Assembly: GCF_013155465.1 (NCBI RefSeq)
Contig: NZ_JABJVX010000005.1
Span: forward strand, 186,001-250,000
Source: Alterinioella nitratireducens
Lineage (GTDB): Bacteria; Pseudomonadota; Alphaproteobacteria; Rhodobacterales; Rhodobacteraceae
Direction: 5' to 3'
Length of the DNA: 64,000 nucleotides
The translations under genes were made by a program, and so were the position numbers. Positions 17,179 through 25,207 of the stretch are shown here, in pieces (positions within the stretch are counted from its first letter, which is position 1; every line of letters begins with the position of its first letter). The notes beneath the pieces were generated by a model that saw only the letters and a program-made list of their open reading frames with translations, made no database searches and had not been told where the DNA came from.

Positions 17179-17811
17179 TCAGCGCATCGGCGCGAAAATC
17201 GCCTCCTGCAAGGAACAGTCCCGCGCCACGTCCCGCCCGCATTCGCGGGGGTCAAGGTCGCGGGTCAGGCAGATGCGGATCTCCTGCACGCGACCATCGC
17301 GGCAGGTCACGGTCGTGGTCTCGTCGCGCAGATCCGGGTTCTCCTCCAGGAAGGCTTCCTCGATCACCTCGGCGGGCAGGCGCACCTCGCGGCCCAGGTT
17401 GCGCAGGAGGTCGGGGCGCGTCACCCGCTCATAGGCAAGCCGGGACAGGGCGAAATAGTCACGGGCCGACAGGCCGGAACAGACCCCGTGCTTGTTCCAC
17501 TGGTGCCAGGCCAGCCCGCTCGATCCCATGATATCGGCCATATCCGCCGTCATCCCGCGCGAGGGATTGCGCTCACTTGTCGGGCAATAGCTTGGCCAGC
17601 CCGCCTCGTATTGCGGCCAGAGCCCGTGCAGGGTGAAGCCGAACCCCTGCCGCGGATCGCATTGCGGCGAGCCGCGCCCGTCGCCTTCGATCGCGCACCA
17701 TGTCGGGGTCCAGCTCAAGGCCAGCACGTAATAGTCGAACGCGCCTGCGCGCTCGCCCTCGGCCCGTGCCGCGCCCGCGATCAGCATCAGTGCCATGATC
17801 AGTCGTATCAT
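17179..17811 (-). CDS. ribonuclease T2 family protein
   Basis: The 210-residue secreted endoribonuclease has a signal peptide (residues 1-17, MIRLIMALMLIAGAARA). Both catalytic segments are intact: FTLHGLWPQY (CAS I, His62) and WHQWNKHGVC (CAS II, with Lys107 and His108). Eight cysteines are present in the mature protein, consistent with periplasmic disulfides. RNase T2 enzymes cleave single-stranded RNA through 2',3'-cyclic phosphates. A CpdB-like enzyme that handles such products is encoded about 10 kb away, though the two are not linked in an operon. The gene is divergent from the TrcR-like regulator. Confidence 0.9.
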   Translation of the reverse strand: MIRLIMALMLIAGAARAEGERAGAFDYYVLALSWTPTWCAIEGDGRGSPQCDPRQGFGFTLHGLWPQYEAGWPSYCPTSERNPSRGMTADMADIMGSSGLAWHQWNKHGVCSGLSARDYFALSRLAYERVTRPDLLRNLGREVRLPAEVIEEAFLEENPDLRDETTTVTCRDGRVQEIRICLTRDLDPRECGRDVARDCSLQEAIFAPMR

Positions 17812-17944
17812 TTGCCCTTCCCTCCCGGCTTTATCCTGCTTATATACGCCACGACCTCCCTTACAACGACGTCACGCCAGGCCAGACCCGGCGAGCCGTT
17901 TCCCGGCACGGGAGAGATTTGCGAAACCCAAGGAGCCGCTCAAG

Positions 17945-18724
17945 ATGAACAAACCGATCATGGCCAAAGCCACCGCTGTCTGGCTGGTCGACAACACCAC
18001 GCTCAGCTTCCGTCAGATCGGCGATTTCTGCGGGTTGCACGAGCTTGAGGTGCAGGGCATCGCCGATGGTGACGTGGCCGCCGGTGTCAAGGGGTTCGAT
18101 CCGATTGCCAACAATCAGCTGACCCAGGAAGAGATCGACACCGCCGAGAAGGATCCCTCCCACAAGCTGAAGCTCAAGTTCAACCCGTCTGCCGTGGGCG
18201 AGGAAAAGCGCCGCGGGCCGCGCTACACGCCGCTCAGCAAGCGCCAGGATCGTCCGGCCTCGATCCTGTGGCTGGTCAAGTTCCACCCCGAGCTGACCGA
18301 TGGCCAGATCTCCAAGCTGGTCGGCACCACCAAGCCGACGATCCAGGCGATTCGCGAGCGCACGCATTGGAACATCGCCAATATCCAGCCGATCGACCCG
18401 GTGGCGCTTGGCCTGTGCAAGCAATCCGAGCTTGACGCCGTGGTGCAGAAGGCGGCGGCCAAGATCGCGGCCGAGGGCGGAGGCATGACCGATGACGAAC
18501 GCCGCAAGCTGGTCTCGACCGAGCAATCGCTCGGCATGGAACCCGAGGCGCGGATTCCTTCCGCGATTTCGGGGCTGGAAACCTTCTCGCTCAGCGACAG
18601 TTCGGATCGCGATGAAGAGGAGGACGACGACAAGGACGAAAAGGATGTCCGCGACGCCGACAGTTTCTTCAACCTGCCCGACAGCGAGGACGACGACGAG
18701 GATGATGAGGACGACCGCCGCTGA
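17945..18724 (+). CDS. DUF1013 family regulator (TrcR-like cell-cycle transcriptional regulator)
   Basis: The 259-residue protein matches the alphaproteobacteria-specific DUF1013 family. It starts MAKATAVWLVDNTTLSF and continues QIGDFCGLHELEVQGIADG, followed by the conserved YTPLSKRQDRPASILWL block. A segment ISKLVGTTKPTIQAI looks like a helix-turn-helix. The C-terminal 55 residues are a strongly acidic, Asp/Glu-rich tail, seemingly unstructured. The family is named TrcR in current domain databases, to my recollection. The ATG at 17945 has AAGGAGC upstream; the frame upstream is non-coding. A strong terminator follows, so it is monocistronic. Confidence 0.85.
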   Translation: MNKPIMAKATAVWLVDNTTLSFRQIGDFCGLHELEVQGIADGDVAAGVKGFDPIANNQLTQEEIDTAEKDPSHKLKLKFNPSAVGEEKRRGPRYTPLSKRQDRPASILWLVKFHPELTDGQISKLVGTTKPTIQAIRERTHWNIANIQPIDPVALGLCKQSELDAVVQKAAAKIAAEGGGMTDDERRKLVSTEQSLGMEPEARIPSAISGLETFSLSDSSDRDEEEDDDKDEKDVRDADSFFNLPDSEDDDEDDEDDRR

Positions 18725-18750
18725 GGCCCTCACCTCCGTGACAGCGAACA

Positions 18751-18781
18751 CCCCCTGCCGGTCCCGCCGCAGGGGGTTTTT
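18751..18781 (+). terminator. Rho-independent terminator after the TrcR-like gene
   Basis: CCCCCTGC (18751-18758) pairs perfectly with GCAGGGGG (18769-18776), followed by TTTTT. Confidence 0.85.
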
Positions 18782-18861
18782 CGTGGCCGTTCGACTGCCG
18801 TGATCAGGGAACGCGTCGGCTTGTCCCGGCCTGCCTCGGGCCCGGGCTGCGGACAGCGGGG

Positions 18862-18875
18862 TTGATCTTGGTCAA
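18862..18875. promoter_or_regulatory. FnrL-type box
   Basis: TTGAT-CTTG-GTCAA fits the FNR/FnrL consensus TTGAY-N4-RTCAA completely. It lies 65 bp upstream of the YARHG protein start, a position suited to activation under low oxygen. Confidence 0.55.
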
Positions 18876-18940
18876 TGCGACGTTCGCCGCGTGCCCGAGA
18901 ATGGAGGCTCATTCACCGACAAAAGCCGGGAGGCCCCGCC

Positions 18941-19531
18941 ATGCGTAAGTTCCTTGCCGCCTTCACCTGTTTCACGACGCTTCTTGCCACGCCCCTTGCA
19001 GCGCAGCAAGATGACCCGCTGTGTGAGGATCTGTGGTTCGCCCGCAACCTGATCCATGATCGCGCCGGGTATTGCTTTTCGTCGCCCCTTGGCCAAGCCC
19101 AGTTCGACAACTCGGATTGCACGACCCGCAATGCGACGCTGGCCCCGGCACAGGCGGCACAGGTCGCCCGCATCCGCCAGTCCGAGTCCCAGTATTCCTG
19201 CAACCTCGACACCAACCGCACCTGGCTGACCTACCCCGATGAGCTGGAGCCCTATCGGCGCATGGCCGATGTTCCGGTGCGCGATTTCGGGGCCACGGGT
19301 TGCATCGGCTATCGCGGCCCGGTGCTGACGCTGCGCAATGGCGCGAGCCACGCCGCCGCCGCGATTGGCCAGCTCCGGCCCGGAGCCTCGATCACCTTTG
19401 CCCATTGGCCGCTGAACGGGTGGAGCTATGTCTCGATCTATCCGCAAGGATACGCGCCCGACGGACCTGCCGATTGGGGATGGGTGGCTATCGGCGAGGG
19501 CATGCCGCCTTGCGACAGCTACGCCGGGTAA
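18941..19531 (+). CDS. secreted YARHG/DUF4453 protein
   Basis: The 196-residue protein has a signal peptide (1-21, ending LAAQ). A YARHG-like segment follows directly (LCEDLWFARNLIHDRAGYCF, residues 27-46), with paired cysteines. A second half contains an SH3-like block (VLTLRNGASHAAAAIGQLRPG through WGWVAIGEG), known from the DUF4453 arrangement. It is expected in the periplasm or at the cell surface, possibly in contact with the wall. GGGAGG ten bases upstream supports the start. An FnrL-like box at 18862 suggests oxygen control. Molecular function is not established for the family. Confidence 0.78.
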   Translation: MRKFLAAFTCFTTLLATPLAAQQDDPLCEDLWFARNLIHDRAGYCFSSPLGQAQFDNSDCTTRNATLAPAQAAQVARIRQSESQYSCNLDTNRTWLTYPDELEPYRRMADVPVRDFGATGCIGYRGPVLTLRNGASHAAAAIGQLRPGASITFAHWPLNGWSYVSIYPQGYAPDGPADWGWVAIGEGMPPCDSYAG

Positions 19532-19537
19532 GGTGGT

Positions 19538-20347
19538 TCAATGCGCCGCCGAGGTCACGTTATCCAGAAGCGTGCGGCCACCATCGACGGTGATCAGCTC
19601 TCCGGTGACGAACGCCGCCCCGTCCGAGCACAGGAACTGCACCGCACTGGCCACCTCGCGCGCCGATCCGATGCGGCCAAGCGGGGTGCATTCCTTGATC
19701 TCGGCGCGCAACTCGCGGTTGCCCTTCAGCGTCTCCTTCAGGCTGTGCGACATCAATGATCCGAACGCCACCCCGTTCACCCGGATGCGTTTGGGTGCCA
19801 GCGCCACGGCCAGGCTGCGCGTCACCTGGTCCAGCGCCGCCGCGCTGACCGAATAGGCCAGAAGGTCGGGATGGGTGCGCCGCGCCGCGATGGACGAAAG
19901 ATTGACGATCGCCCCGACCGTGCCATCCTCGTTCCCGTCTTCCTCGGCCTGTTCGATCATCCGCTTGGCGACCGACTGGCTGAGCCTGAGCGCGGTATAC
20001 ATGTTCTGCTCCATCAGCACCTTGACGGTGTCGTCCGAAGCATCCAGCGGATCGCTTTCCTTGACCTGCCGGGCGGCGTTGATCAGGATATCGACCCGGT
20101 CGAAAGCGTCGATGGTGGCCGAGACCAGGTTGGCCACGGTCAGTTTCTCGCGCAAGTCGCCCGCGAAGAACCGGGCCTGGCCGCGCTCATCCTCGACATT
20201 GCCGACCTCATCGGCCAGCCGCGCCTCGTCGCGGTCGGCCAGCATCACATTGGCCCCGCGTTCGATGAAATGGCGCGCGATGGCAAGGCCGACGCCATTG
20301 GCGGCACCGGTGATGATCGCGGTCTTGCCTTCGATGGATAGGGACAT
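19538..20347 (-). CDS. SDR-family oxidoreductase lacking the catalytic lysine
   Basis: The 269-residue Rossmann protein of the short-chain dehydrogenase/reductase family has the cofactor motif TGAANGVG near residue 13 intact and the catalytic Ser in NLSS. However, the active-site Tyr-x3-Lys reads YSVSA: the codon for the expected Lys is GCG (Ala). The usual NNAG motif is changed to NAAR. It ends with the common ITVDGG segment. It may be a non-classical enzyme, a binding protein or an inactive paralogue. The start at 20347 gives MSLSIEGKTAIITG; the upstream frame is a shadow. It is 19 bp after the methyltransferase gene, in an apparent clpS-methyltransferase-SDR operon. Confidence 0.88.
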   Translation of the reverse strand: MSLSIEGKTAIITGAANGVGLAIARHFIERGANVMLADRDEARLADEVGNVEDERGQARFFAGDLREKLTVANLVSATIDAFDRVDILINAARQVKESDPLDASDDTVKVLMEQNMYTALRLSQSVAKRMIEQAEEDGNEDGTVGAIVNLSSIAARRTHPDLLAYSVSAAALDQVTRSLAVALAPKRIRVNGVAFGSLMSHSLKETLKGNRELRAEIKECTPLGRIGSAREVASAVQFLCSDGAAFVTGELITVDGGRTLLDNVTSAAH

Positions 20348-20366
20348 CTGGGGTCTCTCCCGTTGG

Positions 20367-21368
20367 TCAGGTCCGGCGCGCCGTTTTCGGCTTGCCTGCC
20401 TGATAGAGTTTGTAGCCGCCGATCTCGGCCAGCATCTTGCCGGTCCCGAAATGCGCCTTGAGCGTCGCCTCATAAGGCAGGTGGCGGTTGGCCACCATGA
20501 AGAACTGGCCCGAGGGTTTCAGCATCCGCGCGGCAGCGGCGATGAAGGCCTGGCCGAGGCCCGGATCGGCGGCGCGGTCGGTGTGGAAGGGCGGGTTGGA
20601 CAGGATCGCGTCATAGCGCCGGTCGGGGGTATGGGCGGTCGCGTCGTCCCAGATGAGCCTCGCGCGCGGATCGGTGACGTTCCGGCGCGCGGCCTCCAGC
20701 GCCGACCACTCGGCCTCGATCAGGTCGAGCCTGTCGATGCCCTCCTGTTCCTCCAATACCGAGGCGGCCAGGTAACCCCAGCCGGCCCCCAGATCGGCGA
20801 CATCGCCTTTCAGTTGCGGCACGAGGGCGGCCAGCAATTCGGAGCCCGCATCCGAGCCACCTGGGGAAAACATCCCCGGCGCGGTGATCCAGCGATCCTC
20901 GACCAGCATGGGCGCGGCGGCCCAATCGGCGATCTCCTGCGGCACGGTGTCGGGACGGGTCAGCCAGAAGAGCTTGCCATGCGATTTCGACAGCACGCCA
21001 TCGACCGGCAGCAGTTTGCGCACGGCTTTCAGCACCGATTCGATGCCCTCGGTCTTCTGCCCGTCCACCGCGACGACTCCGCCGGGGGTGACACGGGCCA
21101 TCGCCTCGGCCACCAGCGACAGGGTCTCGGGTTTCGATTTCACGATCTGGACCAGCGCCGCGCCGTATTGGCCCTCCGCCGCCACGACCGCATCAATGCC
21201 GCGTGCCGTCAGCCGCGCATGATCGGGGTAGAAGCCCTGCACCGCCTGCACCGCGCCCAAGCCGCTGAAATCGGCCTCGCCGCGTGCGCGCAAGACAAGG
21301 CTGCGCGCCCCATCAGGCCACGCCAGGTCACCGCTATCCAGCGCAAGGGTCCAACGATTTGGGGTCAT
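20367..21368 (-). CDS. class I methyltransferase, RsmC/RlmG-like
   Basis: The 333-residue protein resembles RsmC, the 16S rRNA guanine-N2 (G1207) methyltransferase. It has a degenerate N-terminal methyltransferase-like domain and an active C-terminal one with VADLGAGWGYLA (SAM motif, about 190-200). The catalytic NPPF motif is present in AILSNPPFH, and the late GQFFMVANRHLPY block matches the family. It could equally modify 23S rRNA, as RlmG does. It lies 22 bp downstream of clpS on the same strand and 19 bp upstream of the SDR gene, so it is probably co-transcribed. Confidence 0.85.
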   Translation of the reverse strand: MTPNRWTLALDSGDLAWPDGARSLVLRARGEADFSGLGAVQAVQGFYPDHARLTARGIDAVVAAEGQYGAALVQIVKSKPETLSLVAEAMARVTPGGVVAVDGQKTEGIESVLKAVRKLLPVDGVLSKSHGKLFWLTRPDTVPQEIADWAAAPMLVEDRWITAPGMFSPGGSDAGSELLAALVPQLKGDVADLGAGWGYLAASVLEEQEGIDRLDLIEAEWSALEAARRNVTDPRARLIWDDATAHTPDRRYDAILSNPPFHTDRAADPGLGQAFIAAAARMLKPSGQFFMVANRHLPYEATLKAHFGTGKMLAEIGGYKLYQAGKPKTARRT

Positions 21369-21390
21369 GAGCGGCCCGAGGAAAAGCGTG

Positions 21391-21735
21391 CTATTCCTCT
21401 TTCTCCATGGTGCATTGCAGGGGATGCTGGTTGCGGCGGGCGAAATCCATCACCTGCGCCACCTTGGTTTCGGCAATCTCGTAGGAAAACACACCGACAA
21501 CGGCCACGCCCTTCTTGTGGACGGTCAACATGATCTCGACCGCCTGCGAATGGGTGATGCCGAAAAAGCGTTCCAGAACATGCACGACGAACTCCATCGG
21601 GGTGTAGTCGTCATTCAGCAGCAGCACCTTGTAAAGCGGCGGACGCTGCGTCTTCGGCTTGGTCTGGGTCAGCACATCGGCACTGTCCCCGGTCTTGGGG
21701 GCCTTGGTCATCGCTGTCAGCGGGTGCAGAATCAT
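21391..21735 (-). CDS. clpS: ATP-dependent Clp protease adaptor ClpS
   Basis: The 114-residue adaptor delivers N-degron proteins to ClpAP. The core is intact: [17 protein letters not shown] and the [19 protein letters not shown] block, ending in [12 protein letters not shown]. The acidic NDD loop and the following residues line the N-degron pocket. ATG 21735 (GGAAGG upstream) gives an N-terminal extension typical of alphaproteobacterial ClpS; an internal ATG at 21711 is possible. No clpA is in the window. It is divergent from the HAD hydrolase gene. Confidence 0.95.
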   Translation of the reverse strand: MILHPLTAMTKAPKTGDSADVLTQTKPKTQRPPLYKVLLLNDDYTPMEFVVHVLERFFGITHSQAVEIMLTVHKKGVAVVGVFSYEIAETKVAQVMDFARRNQHPLQCTMEKEE

Positions 21736-21846
21736 TACGCCTTCCGGGTGGGATCGCATTGGGGTCGTATTGATCCCAGTATATAGGCTGCATGCGCTAT
21801 GGGAAAAGGGGGCGATTTCAGGCCCTGCCCCGGCGGAAAGGATCAA

Positions 21847-22545
21847 ATGCACAGGAAAATCGAAACAATCGGCTTCGATGCGGACGATACGCTGTGGCAG
21901 AACGAAACCTTCTTTCATCTGACCCATGATCGCTTCGCGGAGCTTCTGGCCGATTACACCGAACGCGATCACCTGTTGGAGCGCCTGCTGGAGGCCGAGC
22001 GCCGCAACCTTGGCCATTACGGGTTCGGCATCAAGGGCTTCATGCTGTCGATGATCGAAACCGCCATCGAGGTGACGGAACAGAAGGTGCCCGCGCGGGT
22101 GATTTCGGATATTCTCGACGCAGGGCAAGAGATGCTGCGCCACCCCGTCCACCTGCTGCCCCATGCGCAGGAAACGGTCGAGGCGCTGGCGGGCACGCAT
22201 CGGATCGTGCTCATCACCAAGGGCGACCTCCTGGATCAGGAGCGCAAGCTGGCCGCGTCCGGCCTGGGCGAGTTTTTCGACGGGGTCGAGATCGTCAGCC
22301 ACAAGACGCCCGAGATCTACGCCCGCGCCTTTGCGGATAGCGGCGCGGCGCGCGCCATGATGATCGGCAATTCGATGAAATCCGACGTGGTTCCCGCGCT
22401 GGAGGCCGGGGCCTGGGGTATCTACGTGCCGCATGGCCTGACCTGGGCGCTGGAACATGCCGAGACGCCCGAGGATCACCCGAGGTTCCGCGAGATCGCT
22501 GATCTGGGCGCGCTGCCCGCGTTGCTGGACGAGATCGAGGGCTGA
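21847..22545 (+). CDS. HAD-family hydrolase
   Basis: The 232-residue haloacid-dehalogenase-type hydrolase has motif I FDADDTLW (Asp nucleophile near residue 10), motif II in VLITKGD, motif III Lys in SHKTPEIY and motif IV around [10 protein letters not shown]. The helical cap lies between motifs I and II. This is the YjjG/pyrimidine-nucleotidase-like branch, probably a small phosphatase of the cytoplasm with unknown substrate. AAAGGA lies upstream of the chosen ATG. Confidence 0.85.
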   Translation: MHRKIETIGFDADDTLWQNETFFHLTHDRFAELLADYTERDHLLERLLEAERRNLGHYGFGIKGFMLSMIETAIEVTEQKVPARVISDILDAGQEMLRHPVHLLPHAQETVEALAGTHRIVLITKGDLLDQERKLAASGLGEFFDGVEIVSHKTPEIYARAFADSGAARAMMIGNSMKSDVVPALEAGAWGIYVPHGLTWALEHAETPEDHPRFREIADLGALPALLDEIEG

Positions 22546-22601
22546 TCGGGGTTGCCGCGACCGCCCCTCAGCTCCTAGGGTTGCGTCAGGGGGGACAACT
22601 C

Positions 22602-23126
22602 ATGGCGTTTTCGTTCGACACGCTGGTATCCGACATCCGCCAAGCGGCCAAAGCGCCCGATGCGGAGGCGGCAATCCGCGAGGTGCTGACCGCGGCCGTT
22701 GCCGATCCCGCCCCCCTGATTGCCGCGACGCCCGAGGATGGCGAGGACGAGATCCTCTATTTCGAGGATGAAACCCTGTCGATCTGGCGCTGCCGCTTTC
22801 ACCCGCACGAGGCGATTCCGGCGCATGAGCACAAGCTGAAAGTGCTGATAGCGGGCTATGCGGGCGGCGAGACCTCCGCGCTCTACCGGCGCGGGCCGGG
22901 CGGGTTGGAGCATATCGAGACCGTCACCGCGCGGGCCGGTGACGTCATCACGCTCGACAGGGACGCGATCCACACCGTCACCACCGAGGGCGGCGCGCCG
23001 TCGCTGGCGATCCATGTCTATCTCGGGCCCCTGACCGCGTTGCAGCGCGACCTCTTCGACCCCGAGACAGGCGCAGCGGTGGCCTTCTCGATGGAGAGTT
23101 TCGAGGCGATGAAGCGGCCCGTCTGA
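22602..23126 (+). CDS. cupin-fold protein, cysteine-dioxygenase-like
   Basis: The 174-residue single-domain cupin has a helical N-terminal segment (about 1-45). The metal-binding signature appears as PAHEHKLKVLIAGYAGGE (His-x-His, then Glu-like acid), and a second cupin motif contains AIHTV. The arrangement resembles cysteine dioxygenase or related thiol-dioxygenase folds, but the residues that define cysteine dioxygenase are not obvious, so the substrate is open. Start at 22602 has GGGGG upstream. It lies 56 bp after the HAD gene on the same strand. Confidence 0.7.
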   Translation: MAFSFDTLVSDIRQAAKAPDAEAAIREVLTAAVADPAPLIAATPEDGEDEILYFEDETLSIWRCRFHPHEAIPAHEHKLKVLIAGYAGGETSALYRRGPGGLEHIETVTARAGDVITLDRDAIHTVTTEGGAPSLAIHVYLGPLTALQRDLFDPETGAAVAFSMESFEAMKRPV

Positions 23127-23229
23127 AGGCCCCGATGTCCGTTCCGGTCTCTGACCGGTCGCCTTGCGGGTTGACGTCACGAACCATCGGCGCACCCTGC
23201 CCGCAAACTGGCAAGGGAAGGTTGCTGAG

Positions 23230-23880
23230 ATGGACGACGACACCCCCGGATCGGACCCCTGTTTCGCGCATCACCTCGTGGACGGCCATGTGATCGACCC
23301 GGAAACCGCGCGCGACGTGGCCACCTTCCGCAAGGCCGAGCGGACCCGGCTCTATGCCCTGCGCAAGGCGATGCCGGTCGAGGATCAGCGCGCGATGGCA
23401 GGACAGATCGCGGCACGGCTCGATGCCCTGCTGCCCGATCCGGCGGGCACAACCATCGCCGCCTATTGGCCTATCCGGGGCGAGATCGACCTGCGCGACT
23501 GGCTCGCCTCGGCCCATCGGCGCGGCGCGCGGCTGTCGCTGCCGGTGATCGTGCAGAAACATGCGCCGGTCGCGTTCCACCGCTGGCAACCGGGCGCGGC
23601 CATGACGCGCGGCGTCTGGAACATCCCCGTCCCGGCCGAGGCGCAACCCGTCACCCCCGATACCGTCATCGTGCCGCTTCTGGGCGTGGACGAGGCCGGC
23701 TATCGGCTCGGCAATGGCGGCGGCTATTACGACCGGACCCTGGCGCGCGCACCCGCAGGCACGGTGATCATCGGCGTCGGGCAGCCCTTCGCGGCGATGC
23801 GCACGATCTATCCGATGCCCTGGGACATCCCGATGCAGCGGGTGATCCTGGGTGACGGCACGGTGCGCGCATACCCGTAA
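23230..23880 (+). CDS. 5-formyltetrahydrofolate cyclo-ligase
   Basis: The 216-residue enzyme converts 5-formyl-THF to 5,10-methenyl-THF at the cost of ATP. The diagnostic C-terminal motif GYRLGNGGGYYDRTLA is present, with Asn where most members have Tyr or Phe after LG. The N-terminal substrate segment FRKAERTRLYALRKAM and the middle block IAAYWPIRGEIDLR are also present. An extra 40-residue N-terminal region (DPCFAHHLVDGHVIDPE) is shared by Rhodobacteraceae relatives as far as I recall. In many bacteria 6S RNA is encoded just upstream of this gene. Confidence 0.92.
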   Translation: MDDDTPGSDPCFAHHLVDGHVIDPETARDVATFRKAERTRLYALRKAMPVEDQRAMAGQIAARLDALLPDPAGTTIAAYWPIRGEIDLRDWLASAHRRGARLSLPVIVQKHAPVAFHRWQPGAAMTRGVWNIPVPAEAQPVTPDTVIVPLLGVDEAGYRLGNGGGYYDRTLARAPAGTVIIGVGQPFAAMRTIYPMPWDIPMQRVILGDGTVRAYP

Positions 23881-23883
23881 GAC

Positions 23884-23929
23884 CCCTTCTTTGTTCTTCA
23901 AATATCCAGATCGCCCGCGTCAGCGGGCG
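23884..23929. repeat. dispersed intergenic element (copy B): TTCTTTGTTC block plus hairpin
   Basis: CCTTCTTTGTTC, three bases, AAATATCC begins four bases after the cyclo-ligase stop. It is followed by a perfect 7-bp hairpin CGCCCGC-GTCA-GCGGGCG (23912-23929). The leading block is nearly identical to copy A at 17113. Confidence 0.6.
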
Positions 23930-23970
23930 CGGATTGGCGCAGCCCACAGGCTGCGGCGACACGTCCTCAA

Positions 23971-24000
23971 TTGACTCTGCCATTAATTAACGCATATGTT
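23971..24000 (+). promoter_or_regulatory. promoter of the ArsR-SRPBCC-YciI operon
   Basis: TTGACT (23971-23976) and TATGTT (23995-24000) are 18 bp apart. The AT-rich spacer and flanks contain TAAC/GTTA and CATATG dyads suited to an ArsR operator. The expected start point (24006-24008) coincides with the ATG at 24007. Confidence 0.65.
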
Positions 24001-24006
24001 ATATAT

Positions 24007-24342
24007 ATGTCTTCGCGCCCCGACCCCTCGCTTGCGACTCAATTCGCCGCCCTTGGCGACCCGACGCGGCTGGCCATCGTCGACCGCCTGATCGCGGATG
24101 GCCCGCTGCCCGCGGGCGCGTTGCAGGACGTGGCCGACATCTCCGCCCCTGCCATTTCCCGCCACCTCAAGGTGCTGCGCCAGGCGGGGCTGGTGCAGCA
24201 GCGCGTCGATGCGCAACGCCGCATCTACGCGGTGGACCCGGAGGCGATCCGCGCCATCGGCACCTGGACCATCACCCGCCAGGAGTTCTGGCAGGGCAGC
24301 CTCGACAGGCTCGCCGTCCTGCTGGACCCGGATAAGGATTGA
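24007..24342 (+). CDS. ArsR-family transcriptional regulator
   Basis: This 111-residue winged-helix repressor has the ArsR core LATQFAALGDPTRLAIVDRL, recognition-helix region ISAPAISRHLKVLRQAGLV and the wing QQRVDAQRRIYAV. It has no metal-binding CxC pair, so it belongs to the SdpR/Aha-linked group rather than the arsenic sensors. It is the first gene of an ArsR-SRPBCC-YciI operon and probably represses it. No Shine-Dalgarno sequence lies before the ATG, and the promoter position predicts a leaderless mRNA. Confidence 0.9.
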   Translation: MSSRPDPSLATQFAALGDPTRLAIVDRLIADGPLPAGALQDVADISAPAISRHLKVLRQAGLVQQRVDAQRRIYAVDPEAIRAIGTWTITRQEFWQGSLDRLAVLLDPDKD

Positions 24343-24347
24343 CCGCC

Positions 24348-24782
24348 ATGCCCGATCTCGACCTGACCCGACATTTCGCCGCCCCGCCCGAGGATGTGTT
24401 CCGCGCCGTGACCGACCCCGATATGCTGGCGCAATGGTGGGGGCCGGAAGGCGTGCGCGTCGAAAGCGGTGATCTGGATTTCACCCGCACCGGCGCCTGG
24501 GGCTCGGTCATGATCAATGGTGAAGGCGGGCGCTACAAGGTGACGGGCCAGGTCACCCATGTCGATCCGCCCCGGTCGGTCGGCTTCACCTGGGCCTGGC
24601 ATGACGACGAGGACAGGCGCGGCGCGGAAAGCCATGTGACCTTCACGGTCGAGGCGGATGGCGCGGGAGGCACGACCTTCCGGCTGCAGCATATGGATCT
24701 GCCCGACGCGGAGGCCGCCGAGAACCACAACCGGGGATGGACCTCATCCCTCAACAAGCTGGACGCGACCCTCGCGCCCTGA
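24348..24782 (+). CDS. SRPBCC (AHSA1-like) domain protein
   Basis: The 144-residue protein of the activator-of-Hsp90 (AHSA1) START-like group has LTRHFAAPPEDVFRAVTDP at the N-terminus, then WWGPEGV and the late FRLQHMDLPDAEAAENHNRGW block, all typical of the small stand-alone SRPBCC proteins paired with ArsR regulators. It lies 5 bp after arsR and 21 bp before the YciI gene. The ligand is unknown; this operon type is widespread but uncharacterised. ATG 24348 is preferred over TTG 24339. Confidence 0.88.
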   Translation: MPDLDLTRHFAAPPEDVFRAVTDPDMLAQWWGPEGVRVESGDLDFTRTGAWGSVMINGEGGRYKVTGQVTHVDPPRSVGFTWAWHDDEDRRGAESHVTFTVEADGAGGTTFRLQHMDLPDAEAAENHNRGWTSSLNKLDATLAP

Positions 24783-24803
24783 CCAACCAGGAGGACTACC
24801 CCC

Positions 24804-25115
24804 ATGTCGCATTATCTCTTTGTCTATCACGGCGGCTCCATGCCCGAGACCGAGGAAGAAGGCGCGAGGGTCATGGCCGCCTGGGGGGCCTGGATGGAGG
24901 GCCTGGGTACGGCGATCGTCGATGGCGGCGCGCCTGTCGGCATGTCGAAAACCGTCAGCGCAAGCGGCGTGACGGATGACGGCGGATCGAACCCGTGTTC
25001 GGGCTATACCATTGTCGAGGCCCCAGATCAGGACGCCGCCTGCAAGATGGCCGCAGGCTGCCCGATCAATGACGCGGGCGGGTCCGTCGAGGTGGCGGAA
25101 ATCCTGCCTATGTAG
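24804..25115 (+). CDS. YciI-related (YCII) protein
   Basis: The 103-residue YCII/DGPF-type alpha-beta barrel protein starts MSHYLFVYHGGSMPE and continues WGAWMEGLGTAIVDGGAP, then a conserved GYTIVEAPDQDAACKMAAGCP block. AGGAGG precedes the ATG by eight bases. It is third in the ArsR-SRPBCC operon. Proteins of this fold act as dimeric dehydrochlorinases or isomerases in some pathways; no substrate can be assigned here. Confidence 0.85.
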   Translation: MSHYLFVYHGGSMPETEEEGARVMAAWGAWMEGLGTAIVDGGAPVGMSKTVSASGVTDDGGSNPCSGYTIVEAPDQDAACKMAAGCPINDAGGSVEVAEILPM

Positions 25116-25207
25116 CAACCTGGGCACGCCTGTGACGTGAACGTGTCTTGCGGGTGTGGGCATAGCCCCGCAGGGTCGGGCGAACCAATCGCCACCCGGA
25201 CCTGCCC

